Of a DNA stretch of 64,000 nt, positions 48,961 to 60,775 are shown piece by piece. The translations under genes and the position numbers were made by a program. A model generated the notes under the pieces. That model did no database searches, was not told where the DNA came from, and worked only from the letters and a program-made list of their open reading frames with translations. Position 1 is the stretch's first letter. The number at the start of each line of letters is the position of its first letter. Source of the stretch: Welwitschia mirabilis (lineage: Eukaryota > Gnetophyta > Gnetopsida > Welwitschiales); NCBI GenBank assembly GCA_051453625.1, contig JBOZIK010000001.1:239604489-239668488 (forward strand), read 5' to 3'.

Positions 48961-50631
48961 ATTGGACTCTACTATTTGCACCCTATATATCTTATCTAAA
49001 TTTTTGAACTTGTGTATATAGTCTTTTCATAAAAATATTTTCTATCCTATGCCATTAATTGATTCTTATTTTTCTAGTCTAAATGTAATAGTCATAATGC
49101 TTTTGATTCTTCTTTTTATTGTACCTTTAAATAAACATTCAATAATCAAAACATGAAGTTATTAAAAGAATAAGTATTACCCAAGGATGTTTTTCTTATG
49201 GAAACTCTAAAGCAGTATAAATTATTTAATCATCCTATGAAGACTTTTCATTCATTCATTATATGTCCTAATAAATGCATTAAGCTAACAAATCATTCAC
49301 TTGGTCATTTACTTATTAATTCATGATACTTAAAGACTTGAGTTAATGGCTTCAGCAGAAATCAATAATAAGCAATGTTGCTATCATATTAAGTAATGGT
49401 TATGATTAAGAACACTTATGGATTTTTAAGGAAAAGTTACAATTATTTTGAGTTTAATCATTAAACTCACATTAGATTAAGATATTCAATTTTGGTAAAA
49501 CATAGATAAAAAATGTAGAATCTATCTTCATTTTAAGTTCCTTAAGTTTAAAGATTTTGAGGAGGACAAGATTTTTCTTGATTAGGATAACGGGCCTATG
49601 ACCCCTTCTATGTACATTAAAAAAATGAATATGAAAAGAAGAATAAAAATAAAAACAATATCTCTTATTCAAATTCACATATGATTAAGCATTTAATTGA
49701 TTTTAATTAACTACATTAGAGCTATGAATGCTCACAAGAAATGTAACTCTAATAATCTATTTATGAAATACTCAACTGCATATGGGCTCTAAACCTTACT
49801 AGAAATGTAACAATTGATTTCTTCATAAATCAACATGTTTAACTCTATTAGAAGAAAATGTTATAATACTATATGCTTAATGTAATTCGAATGCTTAAAA
49901 CAAAGGACATATATGCTCATAGAAAAGGAAAATAAAGCAAATAACAAGGTGAATAGAAGGCATTCTAAGTTATATTATTTTTAATTTTTAAATTTAAGAT
50001 TTGCTATGATTTCTTGAACTCTTATAAGTTATTTAGTCAATAATATGCATTTTGATATCAAGATCTATTAAAAATTATAAAAATACAATAAAGTTCATTA
50101 ATTCATATCAGTTATCTCCTTTATTCATTAGTTGTGTGGTTGAGTCGTTTGCCATATTTTCATTTTCCATCTTCATCACCCATTTGACTTCATCACCATT
50201 TCAAGAAAAATGACATCATAAGGCATAAATTATTATATTAATTACTTTTTAATTAGCATTTTCAGAAAGAAATAAAAGATGGTCATCCCTATTCAGGTAG
50301 TTTTTCTTTTTCATAGCTCAATTTCATTGCTTTGCATCTTATTCTTTGAATGAAATGGCTTGTCAAAATTTTATAAGGATTCATTCTTAAAATGACATTA
50401 ATAGTTTCTATCATAAAACTTTGAGGATAAAGTTCAATTTGTATTAAGGGATATGACATTTTTTTCCGTAAAATTTTAAATTTTGATGACTTAATTTTAG
50501 AAAATGATCATAAAGTTTTAAATGATATATCATTTTTACACTTGACTATGTTTATTTAAGATAATTTTTCCATGTTAATCATTTTGTTATTAAATTTTTT
50601 CTAAAATTCTAGAAAAACTATAACTAGAAGG
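48961..50631 (+). other. Element-B remainder, weak coding traces, no polymerase found
   Basis: Short protein-like stretches (VLPKDVFLMETLKQYKLFNH near 49,180-49,240) follow the protease, but I find no reverse transcriptase, RNase H or integrase. B therefore lost pol by deletion before or after being buried. The last bases (AACTAGAAGG) before the LTR start at 50,632 may be a worn PPT. Confidence 0.45.
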
Positions 50632-50698
50632 TGTGTTAGAATTTAAAAATTAACATTTTGATTAAGTTATCTAACCAATTAAACTTAATAGAATACAT
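50632..50698 (+). repeat. Family-B LTR second copy, part before the copia insertion
   Basis: Starts TGTGTTAGAATTT and matches the start of the B LTRs at 31,170 (plus) and 3,462 (minus). It breaks off at 50,698, where the copia LTR begins. It continues at 59,111. Confidence 0.75.
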
Positions 50699-52235
50699 TG
50701 AGAATGGTTGAACTTAGAGGAGAGAGGTGAATGAGTTCTATCAAATAAAATTTTTAATCAGATATAGAATTTAAAGCATAGTAAAATAAATACCTTACTA
50801 GCATAATTATGGTTTCCTAACCTAGGTACATCCACACATAGAGGATAGCTTTCTCTCAAACCTATAGATATTCTTGACCTATAAGAAATAGTGGTTTTTA
50901 CTTACCATCAACCTTACAATAATGAGAGTCTCCTCATAAGACATCACTCTCTTCCACTTAGATAAATTAACAAAATGTGCATACAAGAACAACTACAAAG
51001 TGCATTACTCCTCATAAGCTAGTAAACTCTTCTCCTTAGGAAAATAGTGGTTTTGGCTCATCATTAATCTTACAACACTATGAAAGTCTACTTGTAAGGT
51101 AACACTCTATTTTCCTAAGGGAAATACAATAATGTAAGTACTCACAAGCACAACCTTAGTGCACACTTGTATAAGGGTTACCTTATAGTAAGTTTGATGA
51201 TATAATAATAGACTTTATAATAGCATTTAAGAATGCAACAGTCCAATAATGTAATATTTAACAAATACAATACAACAATAAGCTTGAATTATGTAGCTAT
51301 GAAGAAGGGTTGAGTTACTTATTGTTGTCATCATCCCAAGTACAACAAGAATGATGCAATGATGTAGAATCCAAGAACAAATGTTATAGACACTATAAGC
51401 TCCTTTTCAAATAATAGCTTTAATCTTTTATGAGAAGTTCCAATCACCTATATGTTCATTTTTATGTATTTTATTTGATTATTATGTTTCTTGTAAATGT
51501 TAATTTATTCTGTGATGTTATACCTTTATATCGTTAAAGAGAAACTAGTTATTTAACCTTGAACAGTAGCCATTTAAACTTTATAACTGTTGTGCAATAG
51601 ATAGGAGCGTCTAGGCATTGGGAATGTATCTTTATTTTTAATGGATGTTAACTCTAATCTAAAACATCTTCAAAATTATAGATGTCTACTAATAATTAGA
51701 TGCCTTTACCTAGTATATGTTTTTAGTGAACTTGCCCATAAATTGATGAAACTTGCTCTATATAATATTTGTCCATCTATGATTATGAATCTGTGATGGA
51801 AACATTGATATATTACCTAAAACATAAATCTTTGTCAAAGTATAAACTGACTCTATTACCTACATTAGTTACACATAGATGTCTTCAAACATGTAGAGGT
51901 CTTTCATCAGTATCAAATCTAACTTTCAGCATAGTCATCTTTGATGAGATAATCATCTTTGACCTGTGACTTAGAAGTTGATACATCAAAGATTTCTTTA
52001 ACATATAGAAATATTCCATTTGTAGACATCTTTTCCATAGATCTCTTTCATTCTGTAGATGTCTTTAATTAACTGATTTAGTAGTTTTAAATTTTGAGCA
52101 TTTTGTGAAATATCATCTTTGAAGATCTGTCATTGACTTATGCTTAGCATGATCTAATTTTATTTGCAATGACCTATTTACATAATAACATAAAATATGT
52201 GATAAGTGGAATTATCAAAACTAGATTTACTAATA
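50699..52235 (-). repeat. Copia LTR, 3' copy (minus strand)
   Basis: Pairs with 57,525-59,110 along its length. The plus strand begins TGAGAATGG and ends TACTAATA. It is rich in AGACATCT-type motifs in its right half (51,680-52,130). Confidence 0.85.
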
Positions 52236-52800
52236 ATCTCTTCCTTTTGATGATGTTCAAAACTTAGTAAATCTCATTCATAAAATCTCATTTAATTAAT
52301 TAAAATTTAATATTCATTTTAAGGTAGAAAAGCATATAAGCATATTTTGTAATGATATTAAAAAGACAATGATATTGACCACTTGAATAAGCATGTAGAG
52401 TATGTGTGAAGAACCACTTAAGTAATTACTTGAATAACTAATCATAAAAATTGTACTCATGATAATGTGCTAACAATAAAAATTAGAGCATAACATTTTA
52501 GAAATGTACTAATAAAACATAATATTAAAATATGAAACTGTGCGAATAGGAAATGATATGATATAAAAGCATGTCAATAGTAAAGATAACAACAAAGTGT
52601 GTGAATCAACAAAATGTATCAAATAACAACAATGGTAGAAATGACAAGGCATGGTAATGTATGTCAAATAATCAAGAGTGAGCATCAATGAATAATGATT
52701 TTATTCAAGAATCCAACCCATCATCTCAAATACAAGTACTCCATGCCCAAAAGAATGTACTTATGATAAAAGTTGATGTATGTAACTAAATGCAACTAAT
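52236..52800 (-). other. Copia 3' non-coding sequence before the LTR
   Basis: No frame recognised. It lies between the extra ORF and the 3' LTR, where a PPT should be. Just right of the LTR (52,236-52,260) the plus strand is TCTCTTCCTTTTG, i.e. a purine-rich run on the minus strand, which is the likely PPT. Confidence 0.45.
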
Positions 52801-54700
52801 TACCATTACTTCTCCACTTATTTACCTAAACTTCCCCTCCTTTTTAGATAGTAGAAAAAAGAATCTAATCACTAAGATTAGAATCACTAGTGTAATGCAT
52901 GCCTTCTCCTTCTTTGTCACTATTATTTTCACTATTAGGGATGGTGAAAGTCTAAATGGTATATGATAAGGAGGATGTAGGTGGGATATGGGGTTTCCTA
53001 GAAGGATGTTAAGATGTCTTACTTGGGCCTTTATAGGCCTACCTCCTCACATGTTGGAATGTTTGAGAAGTTATGATTATCCCAAGAAAGCTTTCTATGA
53101 ATGCCCTTATGAAGGATAGTGGTAATTAAACGGTGGAAAGTGGTGGTACAAGAAGAGGCTCTATATAAGATGGAGGTGAAAAGGGTGTACACAATGAAGG
53201 TGGAGATGGTACGTGTGATGGAAAAAAATGTCTAAGAGATGATAGTGGCTAGGTAGGTCAATGAACTAGAATCTTGTGACATAGCTGATAGAAGATAAGA
53301 GGCTAAATATTTAAGCTCTTTAATTCTATTTGCTGTTGATACCTCTGCTATGATGATCTGAGAGCCTAGTGCTACCCCTGTATTTGTGCCTCCATGAAAG
53401 CCTAGTACTTCCACTGAAACCATGCCTCATCTCCTAATGACTCATCAATAGAATCATTGCTATTAGCTACTCTGCCTAAGTTATAAATTATGTTTTTTTA
53501 ATATTAATAAACTTTTGTAAATTTTGCTAATAATATTTGATGTTGTCTTTAACTCCTTCTTGATAGATAATGAACTGTGTGTAGCACTAGAGTAAGATCT
53601 TTGAAATTATAAAGATTGTTTGCTTGTGATCTTAGCTAGTGATACTAGCATTCACCATTTTTTACTAAATTTAGCTAGTGATTTCTTTGGGTAAATAAGA
53701 TTTACTTGAGAAACTAAAATGTTTACACTACTAATAGTGAAACTAATAAGATAAGGGTGATCCAAAGTCTGATCCTTATGAAATAGAATGATAATATTCA
53801 TACCCAAAATAAATCCCAAATCTATTGTTACACTAGTAAGTAAGTATAAAACCATAAAAGTATACATTGATTTACAATAACCATAATTACCACCACTGAC
53901 TAGAACATTAGAGGACATGAATAAATAGAGAATGAAAGTGTTAAGAATCATATCTTTATGCTCTATATTTTTAACAAACTTTATTCTAGGATGTTTAAAT
54001 AAAATATTGCTCATGGTTCTTTTTAATACACTAATAGCTCTTGAAGTAAAAATATCCTTAAATAAATTCATATATAACTAAGGCAATTTAGAATTTTCTA
54101 TGATAAGTAATAAATTTATAAAGCTAGGAGTAATATGCAATGGATCATATTTGGCTTAAGTTTGAAAGGCACTTATGTTATCATTTATCTCATGGATGTT
54201 ACTAGAGAACTCCCTCATCATGGAATCTGGTATGTTCTAGTCTAATTGAGCAACCATTTCCTAACCAAGACAAGTGAAGTAATTTATAAGTTGACCTTAT
54301 GATGCTTCTAAAATCATAGTGTTCTTTTTACAATAATAGAATTTCTTGTTTAAGTTTTAAATCTTCTTGTTCCTACCTCATGATAAGGTTGAGGCGCATA
54401 CTAAGATCTTTGAGGTTGTGATGCTTTTTATTTGCCTCTCAAAGTACCACTTAACTTTTTTCTAATCATTTTGTAAGATATATCCAAAATTTAAATAAAA
54501 AATAACTAACATGTAAATAAATAATGAAAAATATACACCTATGTGAAAAAAACCCTATTATTGCTTGTTGTGAAGATGTCTCATAAATCCAAGATGGGTT
54601 GGTAGTAAAATCTAAGGAAATGAGGCCTAAGAAATCCTCTAAGATGGACATCTATTGAGTGAAGACTTGAAAATAAGATTTGGTGGCTTCTTTTCTAGAT
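52800..54700 (-). pseudogene. Extra ORF of the copia element, plant transposon protein-like
   Basis: Minus-strand frames between the RNase H tail and the 3' LTR. The longest open stretch (54,071-53,652) has SSNVLVSGGNYGYCKS, then MVLYLLTSVTIDLGFILG, then LFHKD and HPYLISFTISSV. It follows the pattern of the plant-specific domain in which a LxPxxGH segment is followed by a hydrophobic LxxxLLTxxxINLGxLI helix and LPYGxLIT. A later piece (53,423-53,232) reads GSQIIIAEVSTANRIKELKY, helical and charged. SIRE elements carry an extra, often called envelope-like, ORF here. The similarity with the family-A gypsy extra ORF is the interesting point. No transmembrane or fusion motif is convincing. Confidence 0.55.
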
Positions 54701-55229
54701 AAAAAGAGTCAAAACCCTAGGTTTTTGGTATGTTTTAATTTCTGTAATAATTTAGACAAGAAGTCTACTAGCTAAAAGATGCTTAAAAAGAAAAAAGTAG
54801 ACATCTATAAAGGTAAAGATGTCTTTTGTTAAAAATTTTGTAATACATTTTGTTGCTGCCAAGACATGTATGTAATTAAAGATGTCTATTTTGAAGAATT
54901 AAAAAAGTGTACCTAGCTTTCTAAGACATCTATAAAAATCAAGATATCTGCTTCCAAGATCTTCATAAATTTGAAGATGTCTCTCTAATAGACATCTACA
55001 AAACTAAAGATGTATGCAATGAAATTTCTAGATATTTTTTGAAAAAAATCTATGACCAATACAAGCATAATAATGACACCTTAAAAAAGTAAATAACAAG
55101 TACATAATTTAACTATTACTACATCTAACTACAACCTGTAAGATAATTATAATGTAGAGTTGAGATTTAAATGCTATTACCTATTAACTTACTAATTAGG
55201 AAAGGCATAATCTTCAAATTCTAGCATAA
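54701..55229 (-). other. Copia spacer with dense AGACATCT-type motifs
   Basis: Between the RNase H tail and the extra ORF. The stretch 54,790-55,020 holds seven or more copies of an AGACATCT / AGATGTCT core in both orientations, also found throughout the LTRs. No frame seen. Confidence 0.5.
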
Positions 55230-55310
55230 CTTTATAAACATTTTAGTACCTAGAGGTTTGGTGAATGCATTGCTAAGTAGATCATTAGTATATTGCATGA
55301 TGTCTTTGTT
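55230..55310 (-). pseudogene. Copia RNase H C-terminal tail
   Basis: MQYTNDLLSNAFTKPLGTKM matches the terminal box of copia polyproteins, xxxQxADxxTKPLxxxxF, followed by FIKLC for FxxLRxxLGxC. Integrase and reverse transcriptase are absent: protease sequence begins only about 200 bases away (55,500), so most of pol is deleted. Confidence 0.8.
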
Positions 55311-55499
55311 GTTCTTTTTGTGTTGTATTGAGTTCTTTTCTTTCTAAGACTTTTCTTATCTACTTTACTTTTTGCATGCTTCAGATATTTGACTATCAGT
55401 TCTTTTTAACTTGGGAAATCCTCTTATATTTTCTCTTTTAGATAAGATTTTGAGCAAGTTCTTATTTTCATGTCTAGGTTTTCTACGTTAAAGATCTAC

Positions 55500-55920
55500 T
55501 TCTCTTATTTTGATTCCATCATTAAAAATATAGGACAAAGTAGTAAAATAAACATTTAACTTTCTTTACTAGCAAATAAAGATTTGGTAGAATTTTGTTC
55601 TATAATAACACAATCATCTTTTGAAAATGTAGTAGAAAAATTTCCATTGCCTAATTGACTTACACTTAGAACATTGTATTGCAAAACATTTATAAAAAAT
55701 ACATCCTTTACCTGAAGTATATTACATTCTTTAATAGTATCAATACCTTTGACTAGTGATTTTGTATTATCTTCAAAGATTACAAATCCTTTATCTTATT
55801 CTACCAATGTGGTGAAGCTAGATTTATCTCTTGTCATGTGCCTTAAGAATCGACTGTTAACATACCAAGCATAATACTTCTCTACTTTAAGTGCAATTTG
55901 TGTTAATAGTGTGTACCATT
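55500..55920 (-). pseudogene. Copia aspartic protease
   Basis: AWYVNSRFLRHMTRDKSSF at 55,872-55,815 is the WYlDSGCSRHMTGDkxxF box, with Asp-Ser-Gly changed to Asn-Ser-Arg by single transitions. TTLVE, GFVIFEDNTKSLVKGIDTI and VLQYNVLSVSQLGNGNFSTT follow, matching GxVxFGDNxxxxIxGxGxI and LxxNLLSISQLCDxGF. The catalytic Asp is lost. It lies upstream (minus strand) of the RNase H tail and downstream of gag. Confidence 0.9.
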
Positions 55921-57505
55921 CTACTAGGCCTCTTAGCATTATTAGCATAATAACTATTTTTGAATTTTATTAGATACTTATATTAATAATAACCTATTTT
56001 ATGATAATAATAGAAAATAATATTATTTGTAAATGCCAACTATTCATCTCTTGGCTTATATTTCCATTTGTCTAATAAATAGGCTGAAGTGCTAGTTAAG
56101 GATTCCTTATGTTCCAAGCCACTTTCATCATTTGAACTTCTACAATGTCCAAGCATGATATTCAATGTATCTTTTTCCTAGGTAAATTTTTAATTGATTT
56201 TCTTTGAATTTGATTGTTTCTATCTTACATTATTCAGATCACATATTATTTTAATAATCGTAGCTTTAAGAGATGAGTTTTCAGAGGATAATTTATTGCA
56301 AACATTCTTTTTTTATTCATACACTTCTTCATAATAATGAAGTAATTTTTACATCTTAATATACCCCTTTTGCAATTTAATAAACTCTTAAGAAATTAAG
56401 TCATACCTTTTTTAGAGGTCTATACCTATATCATTTTCACTTTTTGATTCGTCCTCTTCTTCTGACTTATCATTTTTATCTTGAAAATATACAATAGCCA
56501 TAAAGGAAAGATGATCTTTCTTATCATTAGATGTTTCTTCTTCCATTTATTCTTCATCATCATCCCCACCTATGGAGAAAGATTTTTTTTTTTTTTAGCT
56601 CTTTCTTTTATTCCTTTTCCTACATTCTATTAACACTAAGACATTATGAGTCTATATGTCCTCATCTGCAACATACCCAATACTCTAGTTTGGAAACATT
56701 AGATTTTGATTTAAAAAAGAAGTATTACTAGAAGACATACCTTTGAACTTATCTTTGGATTTAAATCCTAATGATTTTATAAAGTTCTCCCTTTTGTTGT
56801 ACCTATGTGAAAGAAGTCTTTTGACATTTTTTATGATAAGAATAACGTGTTCATCTACTTCATCCTCAGAGTCATCTTCTTCCTATATTTCCTTTACCTT
56901 TCCTTTTAAACTCTAATCTGTACTTTTACTTACCTTAAGAGCAATGGATTTTTCTTTTAAGACACTATTCTAGCTTCTGGAAGAATTTTACTAATGCCTT
57001 GTATTACATTTACAATGTTGAAGATTCTTGTGAAGCACTCATAAACTCTCTCTCTATTATTCATCTTGATATTTTTGAATGAGTTTATCCATATAAGAAG
57101 CTTTGATTATTTTACAACAAAATTTCTTTTATACATTCCAACTAGAATGTTCTAAATCTCTTGCGTTGTCTTTTAGCCTACTATTCTATTGTACTTCTCT
57201 ATTATTAAAGCTAAATAAAGTGCATTTTTGGATTTAGAATCATACATGAAGGTAGCTTTCTATTTGTCTTTTCAATTTTGTCTTTGCTTTACTTGTGTGA
57301 TGATGCTACCTATAGCATGTATTATAGTTTTTATAGGATCTATAGATCCTTCTTCTATGATTTTTCATACTTAAAACTTAAAAGATTATAAGTACACTTA
57401 AATCCTCATCTTCTAATTGACATAGTTTATTCCATCAAAGAGCATAGGTCTAACGGATGGCATCCCTTCCATCATTCACTCAAAGAAGTAATTCTTTCTC
57501 ATGAG
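55921..57505 (-). pseudogene. Copia gag, SIRE-like
   Basis: SKNALYLALIIEKYNRIVG at about 57,240-57,180, TTQEI-NILVGMYKRNFVVK and ERVYECFTRIFNIVNVIQGI (about 57,050-56,990), then PEARIVS, match the copia gag (UBN2) pattern. In that pattern a nskAlyxLxxxLxxxeyxRvxxcxTAkeiWdxL segment is followed by FtrftxIvnxLxxLGkxys. The rest (56.9-55.95 kb) should hold the CCHC knuckle, which I cannot point to with confidence. Stops interrupt the frame. It directly follows the primer site. Confidence 0.8.
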
Positions 57506-57510
57506 TATCC

Positions 57511-57522
57511 ACTTTGATATCA
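57511..57522 (-). promoter_or_regulatory. Primer binding site, tRNA-iMet type
   Basis: The plus strand ACTTTGATATCA is the complement of TGGTATCAGAGT/C with three transitions in 12. It is two bases inside the 5' LTR end at 57,525, as in most copia elements. Confidence 0.8.
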
Positions 57523-57524
57523 CT

Positions 57525-59110
57525 TAAGAATCATTAAACTTAGAGGAGAGTGGTGAATTAGTTCTATTAAATAAAAATTTTAACCAAATATAGAATTTAA
57601 AGCACAGTAATATAGACACTTTATGAAGATAATGTGGTTCCCCAACCTAGGTATGTCCACACACAGAGAGTAGTTTCCTCTCACACATCTTAATATTCTT
57701 AACCTACAAGACATAGTGGTTTTGACTTACCACAAATCTTATAATAATAATCTTCTTCTCATAAGATAACAATCTCTTCCCCTCAAGGAAATCAACAAAA
57801 TGTGTACACAGGTACAACCATAATGTAAGCTGCTTCTTGTAAGGTAGCAAACTCATCTCCTTAGGGAAATAGTTGTTTTAGCTCATCACTAATCTTACAA
57901 TAATATGAGAGTTTCCTCATAAGTAGCTCTTTATTCCCCTAAGAAAATACAAAAATAATGTAAGATACTTCTTATAAGGTAGTGAACTCTTTCACTCAGG
58001 GAAATATAATAACGTAAGTATTAATAGGCATAACCTCAATGCACACCCATACAAGGGTTATCTTGCAAGGGGTTTGATGATATAACAATGGAATTTACAA
58101 TAGCATTTAAGAATGACATAGTCCAATAATATAAGATTTAATAAATACAAGACAATAATAAGTCTGAATGATGTAGCTATGAAGAAAGTCTTGAATTCAT
58201 GGTTATTATCATTATTGTGAATGCAAAAAAAGGATGCAATAATGTAGGATCCAAGAATAAATGATGTAGATACTACAATATCCTTTACAAATAATATCTT
58301 TGATCATTCATAAGAAGTTTCAATCATTCATGCGTTTTTTGTTATGTATTTGATTTGATCATTGTGTTTTTTGAAGGCGTTGATTTATTTCATAATGTCA
58401 TGTCTTTATATGTTAAAGCAAAATTAGCTATTTGATCTTGAACAATAGTTTGAAGTTTATAATCCCCACATAAAAAATAGGATCATTTAGGCATTAGGCA
58501 TGTATCTTCATTTTTAATTAATGTGGACTTTAATATAAGACATCTTTGAAATTGTAAACATCTACTAACAGTTAGATCTCTTTACTTAGTAGACATCTTT
58601 AGTAAACTTGTCCAAAAATTAATGAAACTTGCTTTATATGATCTTTGGCCCTCCATGATTCTGAATCCATGATGGAAAATTTGATAGCTTATCTAAAACA
58701 TAAAATAATCATCAAATTTTAAAACGACTCTATTACTTATTTTAGTTTAGCATAGACATCTTTAAACATGTAGACATCTTTCATCAATGTCAGATTAAAC
58801 TTTTAGCATAGTCATCTTTAACCTATGACTTGAAAGTTGGTATATAAGAGACATCTTTAACCTATAGAAGTCTTCATCATAGATTTCTTCCAAGTGTAGA
58901 TATCTTTTCCACAGACATCTTTCATTCTATAGATGTCTTTAGTTAAACTGATTTGGCAATTTTAAGTTCTGAGCTTTTCATGAGATATCATCTTTGAAGA
59001 TTCATCATTGACTTATGCTTAACATGATCTGATTCTATTTATAATGGCCTATATACACAATGACAAAAAATATTTGACAAGTGGAATTATCAAAACTAGA
59101 TTTACCAATA
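57525..59110 (-). repeat. Copia LTR, 5' copy (minus strand)
   Basis: Pairs with 50,699-52,235 and is adjacent to the primer site. The AGACATCT-type motifs are concentrated at 58,540-58,960. The segment AGAGGAGAGTGGTGAAT near the primer site resembles the AGAGGGGGGTGAAT found at many plant copia LTR ends. Confidence 0.85.
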
Positions 59111-60757
59111 AACATTAAAATAACTAATTTATCATGAAATGATGTCTTTCTTTATTGTTATCTGTGAAGATTATCATCTTACCACGACATTTTTAGGATA
59201 TTTATTTCATTTTGAAGGAAATAATAAAATATGAATGTCATTCAGCACAAAACACTAATGCTATCATCTAGTTCACTGGTCTCACCAATCCTTCTAAGCA
59301 GAACACCTTAATTCTTATATTCCAATCTTATCATGTAAAATTAAATGAAATGTAGGTATGAGCTTAATTAGGTTTCACATAAAAAAATAAGTATCATCTT
59401 CAATAATACATGGTGGTGATGAGAATAAATTGTAGTAGTGACATATGATAATGATGAGTGGAATGACATGGGAGACATATAGTAGCATCATCAATTGGTA
59501 GAAGCAACAACATCCAGAAGTCAAGTATTGGGCTGGTCATGATGATTTCTATCTAATTCAAGGTGACAAAAATCCTAACTAATGCTATAAGACATGTTTT
59601 GTAAATGCTTACTTAACACTATAATCCAAAGACTTGGAATCATTCTCTTAGAACATGCTCATATATAAAAGTACCTTGAGCTCTCATTTATAATAGCCTT
59701 TATTTTAGCAAAGCAATAGAACCCTTGGAGTATTAAGTTAATATGGCCTTCTAAGCATTTTCTTTGGGAATGAGCTTGCTTTAAAAATAGCTTAATAAGT
59801 CCTTACTAGTTTCCTTCTTCTACTAATGTAATATGTATTTTTAATTTAATACAAGTACTTATTCTGTTTTAATTTCAAGTTAGAAATAACTACGTACTTG
59901 TAATTCTTAAATAATAGCTAAGTTATTCAGTTATATTGTAATGTAAGTAAATTCCTTACTTAGTTGATTTAAATATATTTTATTTAATGGATTTTAAGTA
60001 CTTTAATTCCTCATTTTTTATTCTTATTTAAGGACTGTGAAGGACCAAGTAACTTTTAAGTTCACCAACTCCTCATATGATGAATCAAATTATCTCACAA
60101 TGACCTAAGCCATTACTACTTAATAACTTAAGTATTTTTTAAAAATTTGTAGAATAACTTTGAACTAGAGAAGTGTTAGAGGATAAATTAAGTTGAATCT
60201 TGAAGCCTATTTGTCTTTCTACCTCTCTAAATGAAGTTTTAATAACATTCTTCAATTATTACTTTTTTTACTTTTCTTTCTTTCTTTAATTGTAATTATA
60301 AGAAAAGAAAAAAATTTTGTAATCCTTATTAAGACACCATAATTACCCCCATGAAATAACAATGCTAGAACCTCACTTAGCTTATTTTTAGTTCAATAAA
60401 GCTACACATGAATAAAATTTTGATTTTGACTTCTTATATTTAATATTTTCAATACTACTTGTAGCTTAAGTATGTTTTAGAAATTCATAGGATGTCATTG
60501 GGATAAAGGAGTACTAGAGATAAATTGAGTTCGACCTTTAAGGTTGTTCATTTCCCTACCTCTCCAAATTAATTTTCAATAACATTCTCCACTTTTTACT
60601 TTTCTTACTTTGCTTTCTTTCTTTAATTGCAACTACAAGATAAGTAGAAATTTGTGTAATCTCTATTAAGATACCAAAATTTTCATTATAAGAGAATGAT
60701 ACTAAGTCCTCATCTATTTTATTTTTGATTTGATGATACTATACACAAATAGAATTT
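59111..60757 (+). repeat. Family-B LTR second copy, part after the copia insertion, with a duplicated end
   Basis: Continues the LTR interrupted at 50,698 and aligns with 31,207-32,872. Its last 300 bases occur twice in tandem (60,118-60,425 and 60,467-60,757). It is followed by a primer site. Confidence 0.8.
59664..59670 (+). promoter_or_regulatory. LTR TATA box
   Basis: TATAAAA at the position equivalent to 31,790 in the first B LTR, in an otherwise conserved stretch. Confidence 0.5.
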
Positions 60758-60775
60758 TGGTGCCATTACTAAGAA
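60758..60775 (+). promoter_or_regulatory. Primer binding site, tRNA-Asp type, after the second B LTR
   Basis: TGGTGCCATTACTAAGAA against TGGCGCCGTTGCCGGGGA: 11 matches, seven transitions, no transversion. The best-kept tRNA-Asp-type site of the window by substitution type. Confidence 0.8.

Larger units (their letters stand above)
50699..59110 (-). mobile_element. SIRE-like Ty1/copia element inserted in the second B LTR
   Basis: Minus-strand order: LTR (59,110-57,525), tRNA-iMet-type primer site, gag, protease, a truncated pol reduced to the RNase H tail, an extra ORF, LTR (52,235-50,699). The flanks read TACAT and AACAT. The uninterrupted B LTR at 31,206 reads GACAT at this place, so a five-base target duplication is supported by an empty site. 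The extra ORF after pol and the primer-site context point to the SIRE branch. Confidence 0.85.
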
